A stretch of 16,736 bases of DNA from Rhodoferax sp. (GCA_021737905.1 JAIPDA010000014.1:1-16736); one strand, 5' to 3'. Counted from the stretch's first letter, positions 1 to 7,092 are shown. Translations and numbers: made by a program. Notes: a model not told the origin generated them from the letters alone.

Positions 1-666
1 AAAGAGGCATTAGCGGCAGGTGGCGGCGCCTTTGCAAATTTCCCAGGGCACACCGAAATGTTGCAGGCTCAGGCGGTCAGTTTCACGGGCAAGACCATCG
101 CAGAGCTGCCCGTGCGCATGATGCTGGCGAGCCCCGAACTGCGCACGGTGCTGGTCAGCATTCATGTCTCGCTGCGCGAGGCGATTGAGGCCGTGCGTTT
201 TGATGCCGTTCTCGAGACTTTGCGCATCACCCATGCCGCGCTTGGGTTGATTTTGGGTCGTCCACCCCGGCTGGGCGTTGCCGGCCTGAACCCTCATGCA
301 GGCGAGGGCGGGCTGTTCGGGCGCGAAGAAATCGAGGTGATTGCGCCCGCCATTGCCGCCGCCAAGGCCGAAGGCATTCTGGCCAGCGGGCCATTTGCCC
401 CGGACACCGTGTTCATGCGTGCCCGGTCCACAGCTGAGCACCCCGGCGAGTTCGATGTGGTGGTGGCCATGTACCACGACCAGGGCCTGATCCCGGTGAA
501 ATACATGGGCATGGAGCAGGGTGTCAACGTCACCCTGGGCTTGCCCTTGCTGCGCACCAGCCCCGACCACGGCACGGCGTTTGATATTGCCGGTACCGGC
601 CGAGCAGACCCCGCCAGCCTGTTGGCGGCAATTCGCATGGCGCGGGGTCTTGGTGGAAGGGCTTGA
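1..666 (+). CDS. pdxA: 4-hydroxythreonine-4-phosphate dehydrogenase, C-terminal part (5' end outside window)
   Basis: PdxA oxidises 4-phosphohydroxy-L-threonine with NAD in the cytoplasm, a step of pyridoxal 5'-phosphate synthesis. The frame is open from base 1, so the N-terminal part lies upstream; 221 codons remain. The three histidines that bind the divalent metal in the family are recognisable in the motifs PGHTE (about bases 43-57), NPHAGEGG (about 289-312) and YHDQGL (about 472-489). The tail with SPDHGTAFDIAG is also typical. The first methionine at base 58 is internal and not a start, because conserved PdxA sequence (KEAL...FPGHTE) precedes it. The loop just before PGHTE looks a few residues longer than I remember for typical PdxA. 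A catabolic PdxA2-type paralogue is possible but less likely. The gene ends about 80 bp before petA on the same strand. Confidence 0.88.
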   Translation, partial: KEALAAGGGAFANFPGHTEMLQAQAVSFTGKTIAELPVRMMLASPELRTVLVSIHVSLREAIEAVRFDAVLETLRITHAALGLILGRPPRLGVAGLNPHAGEGGLFGREEIEVIAPAIAAAKAEGILASGPFAPDTVFMRARSTAEHPGEFDVVVAMYHDQGLIPVKYMGMEQGVNVTLGLPLLRTSPDHGTAFDIAGTGRADPASLLAAIRMARGLGGRA

Positions 667-692
667 AAACAGGCTTGCCGCTCCGCTACAAT
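663..692 (+). promoter_or_regulatory. candidate sigma-70 promoter of the petABC operon
   Basis: A TTGAAA -35 box (663-668, overlapping the pdxA stop codon) is followed after 18 bp by a TACAAT -10 box (687-692). Transcription would start near base 699, leaving a leader of about 45 nt before petA. This is the best promoter match in the pdxA-petA gap. It is read from sequence only. Confidence 0.6.
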
Positions 693-743
693 TGCGGGTT
701 GACCCTAATAAGCATTTTTCAAGCAAGTTCTTGAAGGAATTTC

Positions 744-1379
744 ATGACCCAAGCCAGCGTTAATTCAAGCCTTGTGGACTCTGAAGGAGCCACAGTGGAT
801 CAGCAAAAAAGAAACTGGATCGTCACAACCTGCGCGGTCGGCGGTGCCGGCGTTGCCGCGGTGGCCGTGCCCTTTGTGAGCACGTTCCAGCCTTCAGAGC
901 GGGCCAGAGCGGCCGGCGCTGCGGTCGAGGTGGACATTTCCGCCCTCAAGCCAGGTGAAAAACTGACGGTTGAGTGGCGTGGCAAGCCCGTCTGGATCAT
1001 CAAACGCACGCCTGAGCAAATCGCGGCACTGACCAAGGCGGAAAACCAGCTGGCCGACCCGCATTCCAAGCGCAAGCCTGAAGAACTGACACCGGCTTAC
1101 GCCCGCAACGACAACCGCTCCATCAAACCCGAAGTCATGGTTGCCGTAGGCATTTGTTCGCATTTGGGCTGCTCGCCGGTGGACAAATTTCAAACGGGTG
1201 GTCAGGCATCGCTGCCTGATGACTGGCAAGGGGGTTTTCTGTGCCCCTGCCATGGCTCGACCTTCGATATGGCGGGTCGCGTTTACAAAAACAAGCCTGC
1301 TCCCGACAACCTGGAGGTGCCGCCGCACATGTACCTCTCGGAAAGCCGGTTGCTGATTGGCGAAGATAAAAAAGCCTGA
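744..1379 (+). CDS. petA: ubiquinol-cytochrome c reductase, Rieske iron-sulfur subunit
   Basis: This is the Rieske subunit of the cytochrome bc1 complex; it carries electrons from ubiquinol at the Qo site to cytochrome c1. The protein has 211 residues. Box I (CSHLGC) supplies cluster ligands C138 and H140, and box II (CPCHGS) supplies C167 and H170; C143 and C169 form the family disulfide. A single hydrophobic anchor spans roughly residues 26-46. It follows a Tat-like motif, QKRNWIV, that has Lys-Arg (K22-R23) instead of Arg-Arg. The ATG at 744 is preferred because AAGGA (734-738) lies 5 nt upstream. It is the first gene of petABC, with petB 63 bp downstream. The membrane-anchored iron-sulfur head faces the periplasm. 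Confidence 0.96.
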   Translation: MTQASVNSSLVDSEGATVDQQKRNWIVTTCAVGGAGVAAVAVPFVSTFQPSERARAAGAAVEVDISALKPGEKLTVEWRGKPVWIIKRTPEQIAALTKAENQLADPHSKRKPEELTPAYARNDNRSIKPEVMVAVGICSHLGCSPVDKFQTGGQASLPDDWQGGFLCPCHGSTFDMAGRVYKNKPAPDNLEVPPHMYLSESRLLIGEDKKA

Positions 1380-1396
1380 AGCTTGTCAGGACCATT

Positions 1397-1414
1397 CCTG
1401 CGTATCTCCGCAGG
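1397..1414 (+). other. small perfect inverted repeat in the petA-petB gap
   Basis: CCTGCG (1397-1402) and CGCAGG (1409-1414) are perfect complements around a 6-nt loop. They could form an RNA hairpin between the petA stop and the petB start. No T-run follows, so it is not an intrinsic terminator. A role in message stability or processing inside the operon is only a possibility. Confidence 0.4.
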
Positions 1415-1442
1415 CCACGTCCTTCATTGAGTAGGAACTGTA

Positions 1443-2843
1443 ATGGCTGAACTTAAAGAAATTTCCCCTGACGCGCCCGTGGGCGCCAAATTGCTGAATT
1501 GGGTAGACAACCGTTTCCCGGCCAGCAAGTTGTACAACGATCACCTCGGCAACTATTTCGCGCCCAAGAACTTCAACTTCTGGTACGTGTTTGGCGCGCT
1601 GTCCTTGCTGGTGCTGGTCATTCAGATCGTCACCGGCATTTTTCTCACGATGCACTACAAGCCGGACGCTGCCCTGGCTTTCGCCTCAGTTGAGTACATC
1701 ATGCGTGACGTGCCCTGGGGCTGGCTGATCCGGTACATGCACTCCACCGGTGCCAGTGCCTTCTTCGTCGTGGTGTACCTGCACATGTTCCGCGGCCTGA
1801 TGTACGGCAGCTACCGCAAGCCGCGTGAGTTGGTGTGGTTGTTCGGTTGCGCTATTTTCCTGGCGCTCATGGCTGAAGCCTTCATGGGCTATCTTTTGCC
1901 ATGGGGTCAGATGAGCTACTGGGGTGCTCAGGTCATCGTGAACTTGTTTGCCGCCATCCCCTTCATCGGCCCGGACCTGGCGCTGCTGATCCGCGGTGAC
2001 TATGTGGTGGGTGACGCCACGCTGAACCGCTTCTTTGCATTCCACGTGATCGCAGTGCCTTTGGTCCTGTTGGGCCTGGTCGTGGCGCATCTGATCGCAC
2101 TGCATGAAGTCGGCTCCAACAACCCTGATGGCGTTGAGATCAAAGCCCACAAGGATGCCAAAGGCAACCCGCTCGACGGCATTCCCTTTCACCCTTACTA
2201 CACCGTGCATGATATTTTTGCGGTCAGTGTGTTCCTGATGGTGTTCACGGCGATTATTTTCTTCGCACCCGAGGCCGGCGGCTACTTCCTGGAATACAAC
2301 AACTTTATTCCGGCCGATCCGCTTAAAACACCTCTGCACATTGCCCCGGTCTGGTATTTCACGCCTTACTACTCGATGTTGCGTGCGGTGACCGGCGAGA
2401 TGATGTATGTCTTTGTCGCTTGCGTTGTCGCCGCCGCCGCCTTCACCATTCTCAAAGCACGTGTGGCGATGCTGCTCAAGGCCGCTATCGCGGTAGTGGC
2501 CCTGGTGGCCGTGGCGGCCATGCTGGTGTTTGATCCCAAGTTCTGGGGCGTGGTGGTGATGGGTGGTGCGGTCATCATTTTGTTTTTCCTGCCCTGGCTG
2601 GACTACAGCGAAGCCAAGTCGATTCGCTACCGGCCTGACTGGCACAAGTACCTCTATGCGGTGTTTGTGATCAATTTCGTCGTGCTGGGTTATCTGGGTA
2701 TCAAACCGCCATCGCTCATCAATGAGCGCGTCTCGCAAGTTGGCACCTTGTTTTACTTCGGCTTTTTCCTGTTGATGCCGTGGTGGAGTCGCCTTGGCAC
2801 CTTCAAGCCTGTGCCTGAGCGCGTGACTTTTGTTGCTCACTGA
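1443..2843 (+). CDS. petB: ubiquinol-cytochrome c reductase, cytochrome b subunit
   Basis: Cytochrome b is the multi-helix membrane core of the bc1 complex. It holds two b-type hemes and both quinone sites. The protein has 466 residues. Heme-ligand histidines are H100 and H114 in one helix (HSTGAS...YLHMFRG) and H201 and H216 in the other (FHVIAVP...VAHLIALHEVGSNNP). The second pair is 15 residues apart rather than the 14 usual for mitochondrial and Rhodobacter cytochrome b. The Qo-site motif reads PVWY (residues 302-305) instead of PEWY. Many hydrophobic segments continue to the C-terminus, as expected for the long single-chain bacterial form. A weak AGGA (1433-1436) precedes the ATG. It is the middle gene of petABC; petC starts 16 bp after its stop. 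Confidence 0.96.
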   Translation: MAELKEISPDAPVGAKLLNWVDNRFPASKLYNDHLGNYFAPKNFNFWYVFGALSLLVLVIQIVTGIFLTMHYKPDAALAFASVEYIMRDVPWGWLIRYMHSTGASAFFVVVYLHMFRGLMYGSYRKPRELVWLFGCAIFLALMAEAFMGYLLPWGQMSYWGAQVIVNLFAAIPFIGPDLALLIRGDYVVGDATLNRFFAFHVIAVPLVLLGLVVAHLIALHEVGSNNPDGVEIKAHKDAKGNPLDGIPFHPYYTVHDIFAVSVFLMVFTAIIFFAPEAGGYFLEYNNFIPADPLKTPLHIAPVWYFTPYYSMLRAVTGEMMYVFVACVVAAAAFTILKARVAMLLKAAIAVVALVAVAAMLVFDPKFWGVVVMGGAVIILFFLPWLDYSEAKSIRYRPDWHKYLYAVFVINFVVLGYLGIKPPSLINERVSQVGTLFYFGFFLLMPWWSRLGTFKPVPERVTFVAH

Positions 2844-2859
2844 GCTGGAGAACGAGACC

Positions 2860-3624
2860 ATGAAAAAAATCAAACAACTGGCGCTGGTTCTTTTGGCATC
2901 TTTGCTGCTGGCCTCGGGGGCACAGGCTGCCACGGGCGGCATTGCCTGGGACAAGGCGCCCAATAAAACCAATGACCTTCCCGCCTTGCAAAACGGCGCA
3001 AAGCTCTTTGTTAATTACTGCCTGAACTGCCACTCGGCCGCCTACATGCGCTACAACCGCCTCAAGGACATTGGCCTGACAGAGCAGCAGATCAAAGACA
3101 ACTTGCTGTTCGCCACTGACAAAGTCGGTGAGACCATGAAGGCCTCGATCGATCCCAAGCAAGCCAAAGACTGGTTTGGCGGCAACCCGCCCGACCTGAC
3201 TGTTATCGCGCGTTCACGCGCGGGTCCTCAAGGAAGTGGCGCTGACTATCTCTACACCTATTTGCGCACCTACTACCGCGACGATACCAAGGCGACCGGC
3301 TGGAACAACCTGGCTTTTCCCGGCGTTGCCATGCCGCACGTTTTGTGGGAAATGCAGGGCGTGCGCGAGCCACAGTTTGAAACCCAGAGCAGCCATGGCC
3401 AGGATGTGCAAGTGTTCAAAGGCTGGAAGCAAGTGAGCCCTGGCACTTTGACGCCGCTGGAGTTTGACTACGCCATAGCCGATTTGGTTGCTTACTTGCA
3501 GTGGATGGGCGAGCCCGCTCAAAACACCCGCGTGCGTATCGGCGTTTGGGTGCTGCTATTTCTAGGAATTTTCAGCTTCGTTGCATGGCGACTGAATGCG
3601 TCGTTCTGGAAAAACGTCAAATAA
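2860..3624 (+). CDS. petC: ubiquinol-cytochrome c reductase, cytochrome c1 subunit
   Basis: Cytochrome c1 takes electrons from the Rieske centre and passes them to soluble or membrane-bound cytochrome c on the periplasmic side. The protein has 254 residues from ATG 2860. This start is chosen over an in-frame upstream codon at 2830 because it gives a clean Sec signal peptide (MKKIKQ, a hydrophobic core, then a GAQA-type cleavage site near residue 25), and because the upstream codon lies inside petB. The heme attachment site CLNCH is at residues 54-58. M158 in the AMPH context is the likely sixth heme ligand. One C-terminal transmembrane helix (about residues 226-245, VWVLLFLGIFSFVAW) anchors the protein and is followed by a basic tail. 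It is the last gene of petABC, with a weak hairpin just downstream. Confidence 0.95.
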   Translation: MKKIKQLALVLLASLLLASGAQAATGGIAWDKAPNKTNDLPALQNGAKLFVNYCLNCHSAAYMRYNRLKDIGLTEQQIKDNLLFATDKVGETMKASIDPKQAKDWFGGNPPDLTVIARSRAGPQGSGADYLYTYLRTYYRDDTKATGWNNLAFPGVAMPHVLWEMQGVREPQFETQSSHGQDVQVFKGWKQVSPGTLTPLEFDYAIADLVAYLQWMGEPAQNTRVRIGVWVLLFLGIFSFVAWRLNASFWKNVK

Positions 3625-3632
3625 TTTTTTTC

Positions 3633-3659
3633 GCCGGGCAGCCATGCCCGGCACCTTTT
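3633..3659 (+). terminator. weak terminator-like hairpin after petC
   Basis: GCCGGGC (3633-3639) and GCCCGGC (3646-3652) form a perfect 7-bp GC-rich stem with a 6-nt loop. A short run, ACCTTTT, follows. A longer T-run (3625-3631) lies before the stem, not after it. It may partly end the petABC transcript or attenuate read-through into sspA. Confidence 0.5.
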
Positions 3660-3686
3660 GGAGTGGCAGGCCAAGGTCTATTTGAT
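3658..3686 (+). promoter_or_regulatory. possible weak promoter of sspAB
   Basis: TTGGAG (3658-3663) and TTTGAT (3681-3686) are 17 bp apart and lie between the petC hairpin and sspA. Both boxes are imperfect matches to sigma-70 consensus. Read-through from petABC is an alternative. Confidence 0.3.
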
Positions 3687-3726
3687 CTGAAGTCTCCCAC
3701 TCCTTTGTATCCAGGAGTCCCCCGCC

Positions 3727-4338
3727 ATGATGGTTCTTTATTCAGGCACAACCTGCCCCTTTTCGCATCGTTGCCGCTTTGTGTTGTTTGAAAAAGGCAT
3801 GGACTTCGAGATTCGCGATGTCGATCTCTACAACAAGCCCGAAGACATCAATGTCATGAACCCCTACGGCCAGGTGCCGATTCTGGTGGAGCGTGATCTG
3901 ATTTTGTATGAATCGAACATCATCAATGAGTACATCGACGAGCGCTTTCCGCACCCACAGTTGATGCCCGGCGACCCGGTGGACCGTGCCCGTGTGCGCT
4001 TGTTCCTGCTTAACTTTGAAAAAGAACTCTTTGTTCATGTGAGCACGCTCGAATCACGCGCTACCAAGGGCAACGAAAAAATGCTCGAAAAAGCCCGCTC
4101 CCACATTCGTGACCGCCTGACCCAACTCGCTCCCGTGTTCCTGAAAAACAAGTTCATGTTGGGCGACAACTTTTCCATGCTGGATGTGGCCATCGCTCCT
4201 TTGTTGTGGCGCCTGGATTACTACGGCATTGACCTGTCTAAAAATGCAGCCCCGCTGCTCAAGTATGCCGAGCGTATTTTTTCGCGCCCGGCCTACATTG
4301 AAGCGCTGACGCCGTCTGAAAAGGTCATGCGCAAATAA
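3727..4338 (+). CDS. sspA: stringent starvation protein A (GST-fold RNA polymerase-associated protein)
   Basis: SspA is a glutathione S-transferase-fold protein that binds RNA polymerase and supports stress and stationary-phase expression in enterobacteria; it is not expected to have GST activity. The protein has 203 residues. The N-terminal thioredoxin-like half starts MMVLYSGTTCPFSHRCRFVL, nearly identical to the family opening. The surface motif PHP (residues 75-77, in DERFPHPQLMP) matches the PHP patch needed for activity in E. coli SspA. The C-terminal helical half includes LGDNFSMLDVAIAPLLWRL. AGGAG (3713-3717) lies 9 nt before the ATG. The sspB gene follows after about 30 bp, so the two probably share a transcript, as in many proteobacteria. 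The function in this lineage is inferred from the family. Confidence 0.95.
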   Translation: MMVLYSGTTCPFSHRCRFVLFEKGMDFEIRDVDLYNKPEDINVMNPYGQVPILVERDLILYESNIINEYIDERFPHPQLMPGDPVDRARVRLFLLNFEKELFVHVSTLESRATKGNEKMLEKARSHIRDRLTQLAPVFLKNKFMLGDNFSMLDVAIAPLLWRLDYYGIDLSKNAAPLLKYAERIFSRPAYIEALTPSEKVMRK

Positions 4339-4370
4339 GCGCAGACTGGCAAAAGAGGGTGGCTGAATTC

Positions 4371-4889
4371 ATGAACGCGCTAGACGCAGGCTCCACGCGT
4401 CCGTACCTGATACGGGCACTGTACGAGTGGTGCACCGACCATGGGCTGACGCCTTATGTGGCGGTGCAGGTCGATGAGACGGTGCAAGTGCCGCGTGAGT
4501 ACGTCAAGAACAACGAGATTGTCTTGAACATCAGTTTTGATGCCACCAGCTCGCTCAAGCTTGGCAATGAATTCATTGAGTTCAAAGCCCGGTTCTCCGG
4601 GAGTGCACGCGAAATCATTGTGCCGATTGACCGGGTGATTGCGATTTACGCGCGAGAGAACGGCCAAGGCATGGCTTTCCCGGCCCCTGAGCAGCAAACT
4701 GCTGCCAACAACTTAACTCCGGGTTTTTCTGCGGCCTTGTCTGCGCAAGACGGTCCGGCCGAAACCCGCTTGATGCAGCTTGTGCCAGAGACTGCTGCTG
4801 CCCCCGGCAGCGATCCAGACAAGAACGAGTTGCCAGAACCACCCAAAACACCGCAGGGAGCGCGCCCATCCCTTAAAAGGGTGAAGTAA
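4371..4889 (+). CDS. sspB: ClpXP protease specificity-enhancing factor SspB
   Basis: SspB delivers ssrA-tagged polypeptides from stalled ribosomes to the ClpXP protease. From ATG 4371 it has 172 residues. The folded substrate-binding core runs from STRPYLIRALYEWCTDHG to about IAIYARENGQGMAFP (roughly residues 8-103). A long, poorly conserved Ala/Pro/Gln-rich linker follows. The protein ends in ARPSLKRVK, which matches the short ClpX-docking tail of the family. An in-frame GTG at 4359 is possible, but the purine-rich AGAGG (4354-4358) touches it directly; the same element sits about 11 nt from ATG 4371, so that start is preferred. It lies directly upstream of tRNA-Thr. Confidence 0.93.
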   Translation: MNALDAGSTRPYLIRALYEWCTDHGLTPYVAVQVDETVQVPREYVKNNEIVLNISFDATSSLKLGNEFIEFKARFSGSAREIIVPIDRVIAIYARENGQGMAFPAPEQQTAANNLTPGFSAALSAQDGPAETRLMQLVPETAAAPGSDPDKNELPEPPKTPQGARPSLKRVK

Positions 4890-4901
4890 ACTATCACCTG
4901 T

Positions 4902-4977
4902 GCCGCTTTAGCTCAGTTGGTAGAGCAACCGCCTTGTAAGCGGTAGGTCGTCAGTTCGAATCCGACAAGCGGCACCA
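4902..4977 (+). tRNA. tRNA-Thr, anticodon UGU
   Basis: A full cloverleaf can be drawn over 76 nt. The acceptor stem GCCGCTT/AAGCGGC is perfect, the D-stem is GCTC/GAGC, and the anticodon stem is ACCGC/GCGGT with loop CTTGTAA, giving anticodon TGT (4935-4937) for ACA codons. The variable loop has 5 nt, the T-loop is TTCGAAT, and the discriminator is A with an encoded CCA (4975-4977). The T-stem GTCAG/CCGAC has one A-C mismatch (positions 52-62 in standard numbering). The gene begins 12 bp after sspB. Confidence 0.96.
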
Positions 4978-4988
4978 TTAGACATAAG

Positions 4989-5034
4989 GCCAGAGAAAGA
5001 AGCAGCAGCTAACTTTCTCTGGCTTTTTATTTTT
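4989..5034 (+). terminator. intrinsic terminator after tRNA-Thr
   Basis: GCCAGAGAAAG (4989-4999) and CTTTCTCTGGC (5013-5023) form a perfect 11-bp stem with a 13-nt loop. A T-rich tract (TTTTTATTTTT, 5024-5034) follows. It fits a strong Rho-independent terminator for the sspAB/tRNA transcript. The remaining bases to 5145 contain no gene that I can support. Confidence 0.9.
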
Positions 5035-5145
5035 CTGGATACCACGGCCTCTTGATGCCCTTATCTTTTACCCCGCAGACTCCCCACGTTATGGAATTTG
5101 CATGAGGTTGATCAGTCTCTTGCAGCAAGCTGCTGTCACCCTAGG

Positions 5146-6207
5146 TCAATAACCTGCGGCGGCGTAGGGCGAGGGTGCTTGTTTTTGATACACCAGTAGA
5201 TTTCTCACATACGACAACACCAACCGGTCGGACTGATCCATGGCCTCGGTGCGCACGGTCAAGATGCCCTCATTGGGACGGGATTTAGATAAACGTTTTT
5301 CCAGCACCTTTGATTGGGAGCGAATGGTGTCGCCGTCCTTCATATCGCGGTGAAGCTCCACATCATGCCAACCCAGGTTGGCCACTACCCGGCCGAAGGT
5401 CCGGGTGGTGAGCGCGGTGGCCACGCTGATCAGCCAAGTCTGGGGAATGCTAGCCTGCCCATCGGCATGCTGATCCAACCAAGCCAAGTCTTGAAATTGT
5501 GGGCTCATCTCCAGGGCACGCCAAGCCCGTGTCATTCCCTCTTGCTTGGTGAAGCTGCGGCAGGGCCAATGGAGAAAGGTCTCGTTGTTTTGAAAATCTT
5601 CAAAAAACAAGCCGGTCTGCTCCACCCAACGGCCTTGCGCGTCCACGCTGTGCGACCGAAAGCGCTCATCGGTCACTGCTTCCGTCTTGCTCACAGAGGC
5701 GGGTGCAAACAGGGGCCCCTGGCCGCGCCGCCAAACGCGCGCCTCATAGGTCAGTTTTGCGACGACCTCGCCACGCTGATTCAGACCCTGGCACAGTACC
5801 GTCACCCGACCGCTGTCCGTCGAGCTATGGTCATCCACCGCCAGAATCTGAGATTCCGAATACAAGGTGTCGCCGCCAAACACCGGCGCCGTCATGGCTA
5901 TGCTGGCAAAGCGCTCGATGCGAGCACGCCGGGCAAAGGTTTTGGAGGACATGCCAATAAGATTTTGCAGCGTGATGGTACTTACCATCAGCGGATGCTT
6001 CCAACTGGTCTGCGCCGCATAGTGGTGGTCGTAATGCAGCATGGCTGCATTGAGCGTGTCCAGGGATTCCATCACATTGTCTTGCTGGCTCACCGTCACA
6101 CCGGGGCGATGCACAAAATGCTGCCCGACGGCAAAGTCTTCAAAATCGAGTCCGGATCGCTCCAAAAAATACCCTTGGGGTGTGCGGGTGTATGCGAATA
6201 ATCCCAT
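5146..6207 (-). CDS. double-hotdog MaoC-type enoyl-CoA hydratase (mesaconyl-CoA hydratase-like)
   Basis: The protein has 353 residues and looks like two fused hotdog (MaoC) domains, about residues 15-165 and 185-345. Both open with a similar phrase (GLDFEDFAVGQ at 20-30 and GLFFEDFQNNE in the second half). This length and layout match mesaconyl-C1-CoA hydratase (beta-methylmalyl-CoA dehydratase) and its relatives, which add water across the double bond of branched dicarboxylyl-CoA esters. In the first domain N53, H58 and D60 (LNAAMLHYDHHYA) sit where the hydratase Asn/His/Asp motif is expected, but the spacing is not canonical. Start ATG 6207 is well supported by a perfect AGGAGG 7 nt upstream. 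It is the last gene of the minus-strand operon, 15 bp after the lyase gene. The substrate is inferred only from context; an itaconyl-CoA or other enoyl-CoA hydratase is possible. Confidence 0.78.
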   Translation of the reverse strand: MGLFAYTRTPQGYFLERSGLDFEDFAVGQHFVHRPGVTVSQQDNVMESLDTLNAAMLHYDHHYAAQTSWKHPLMVSTITLQNLIGMSSKTFARRARIERFASIAMTAPVFGGDTLYSESQILAVDDHSSTDSGRVTVLCQGLNQRGEVVAKLTYEARVWRRGQGPLFAPASVSKTEAVTDERFRSHSVDAQGRWVEQTGLFFEDFQNNETFLHWPCRSFTKQEGMTRAWRALEMSPQFQDLAWLDQHADGQASIPQTWLISVATALTTRTFGRVVANLGWHDVELHRDMKDGDTIRSQSKVLEKRLSKSRPNEGILTVRTEAMDQSDRLVLSYVRNLLVYQKQAPSPYAAAGY

Positions 6208-6214
6208 TGAGGTG

Positions 6215-6220
6215 CCTCCT
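6215..6220 (-). promoter_or_regulatory. strong Shine-Dalgarno site of the MaoC-type gene
   Basis: The minus strand reads AGGAGG, a perfect anti-16S match, 7 nt before the ATG at 6207. It overlaps the short gap after the lyase stop codon. It is much stronger than the sites of the other genes in this operon, so the hydratase may be translated at a higher rate. Confidence 0.75.
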
Positions 6221-6222
6221 GC

Positions 6223-7092
6223 TTATTGAATTCGAGCACTGCGAGCGATCACCCGGCGCGCGCTTTGCACCACCGGTTCATCGATCATGCGGCCATTAAG
6301 TACACACACACCTTGCGGGTTGGCCTGGGCCGCCACCACAATGGCGTGCGCGTCATGCACCTGCTGTGCGGTGGGCAACAGCGCCTGCACAATCACTGGC
6401 ACTTGGTCGGGGTGAATGGCTAATTTTCCGGTGAAGCCCAGGGCCTGAACGCGCCGGGTTTCAGCGGCTAGGCCCTCGGGGTTGCGGATGTCAAGAAATG
6501 GCACATCAAACAAAGCCAAGCGCGCCAACGCTGCAGCCTGCACCATGCGAGAGCGGGCATAGAGCATGGGCTCCCAACTCATCTCACAGCCCAGGTCGGC
6601 GGCCAAATCCGCGGCGCCAAAGCCCAGGGCCACCACGCTGGAATGAGCCTGCGCAATAGCCGCCACATGCTCCAGACCGCGGGCCGTTTCAATCAATGCC
6701 ATCACCCAGGGCAGGCGATCACAGCGCGCGCTCCATCCTTCCAGCATCTCGGCCAAATCGGACGCCGACTCGACTTTTGGAATTATCACGCCCTCGGGCC
6801 CGTGTCCGCTGCGCAGAGCATCGAGCAAAGCCGCTTCATCGGCTGGAAAAAAAGCCGACCCCATCGGGTTTAGACGCACCGCCACCATCGCCCGGTTGTC
6901 GCCCGAGCGCGTGTGCATGGGGGTGGCCAGCCAATCGAACACCTGCTGTCGCGCCAGGTCTTTGTCTTGCATGGCAACGGCGTCTTCGAGGTCGAGCACC
7001 ATGCCATCGGCACGGCTGCGCAGCCCTTTTTCGAAGCGCTGCGGGGCGTGTCCGGGTGTGAATAAAAAAGTACAGGCGTGAAGCAAGCTCAT
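6223..7092 (-). CDS. CitE-like CoA-ester lyase (HpcH/HpaI aldolase family)
   Basis: The protein has 289 residues and resembles the citrate lyase beta subunit, malyl-CoA/beta-methylmalyl-CoA lyase and citramalyl-CoA lyase group. These TIM-barrel, Mg-dependent enzymes cleave a 3-hydroxyacyl-CoA to a shorter acyl-CoA and a 2-oxo acid. Family motifs are present in order: LFTPGHAPQRFEKG, DGMVLDLEDAV (acidic DLED), VRLNP (CoA/substrate Arg), IIPKVES, ALIETARGLE (catalytic Glu), FGAADLAADLG and KLAIHPDQVP. The length suits a stand-alone lyase rather than the citrate lyase complex, and no citD or citF lies nearby. Its ATG overlaps the gntR stop by 4 nt (ATGA), indicating translational coupling. Which ester it cleaves (citramalyl-, beta-methylmalyl- or malyl-CoA) cannot be decided from sequence alone. 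Confidence 0.85.
   Translation of the reverse strand: MSLLHACTFLFTPGHAPQRFEKGLRSRADGMVLDLEDAVAMQDKDLARQQVFDWLATPMHTRSGDNRAMVAVRLNPMGSAFFPADEAALLDALRSGHGPEGVIIPKVESASDLAEMLEGWSARCDRLPWVMALIETARGLEHVAAIAQAHSSVVALGFGAADLAADLGCEMSWEPMLYARSRMVQAAALARLALFDVPFLDIRNPEGLAAETRRVQALGFTGKLAIHPDQVPVIVQALLPTAQQVHDAHAIVVAAQANPQGVCVLNGRMIDEPVVQSARRVIARSARIQ

Noticed and set aside
10..726. 238-codon minus-strand frame opposite pdxA
   Set aside because: The + strand carries the conserved PdxA metal-binding motifs, so the minus frame is a shadow.
1686..2972. Long open frame (428 codons) on the minus strand opposite petB
   Set aside because: It is the complement of a strongly conserved membrane protein gene, has a His/Gln/Asp-rich unnatural composition and no recognisable domain or ribosome site.
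4867..4883. CCCTTAAAAGGG palindrome at the end of sspB as a regulatory hairpin
   Set aside because: The loop would be only 2 nt and the bases encode the conserved ClpX-docking tail, which explains the sequence.
5314..6201. 295-codon + strand frame opposite the MaoC-type gene
   Set aside because: The minus-strand frame has clear hotdog-family sequence, a perfect ribosome site and operon context; the + frame has none of these.
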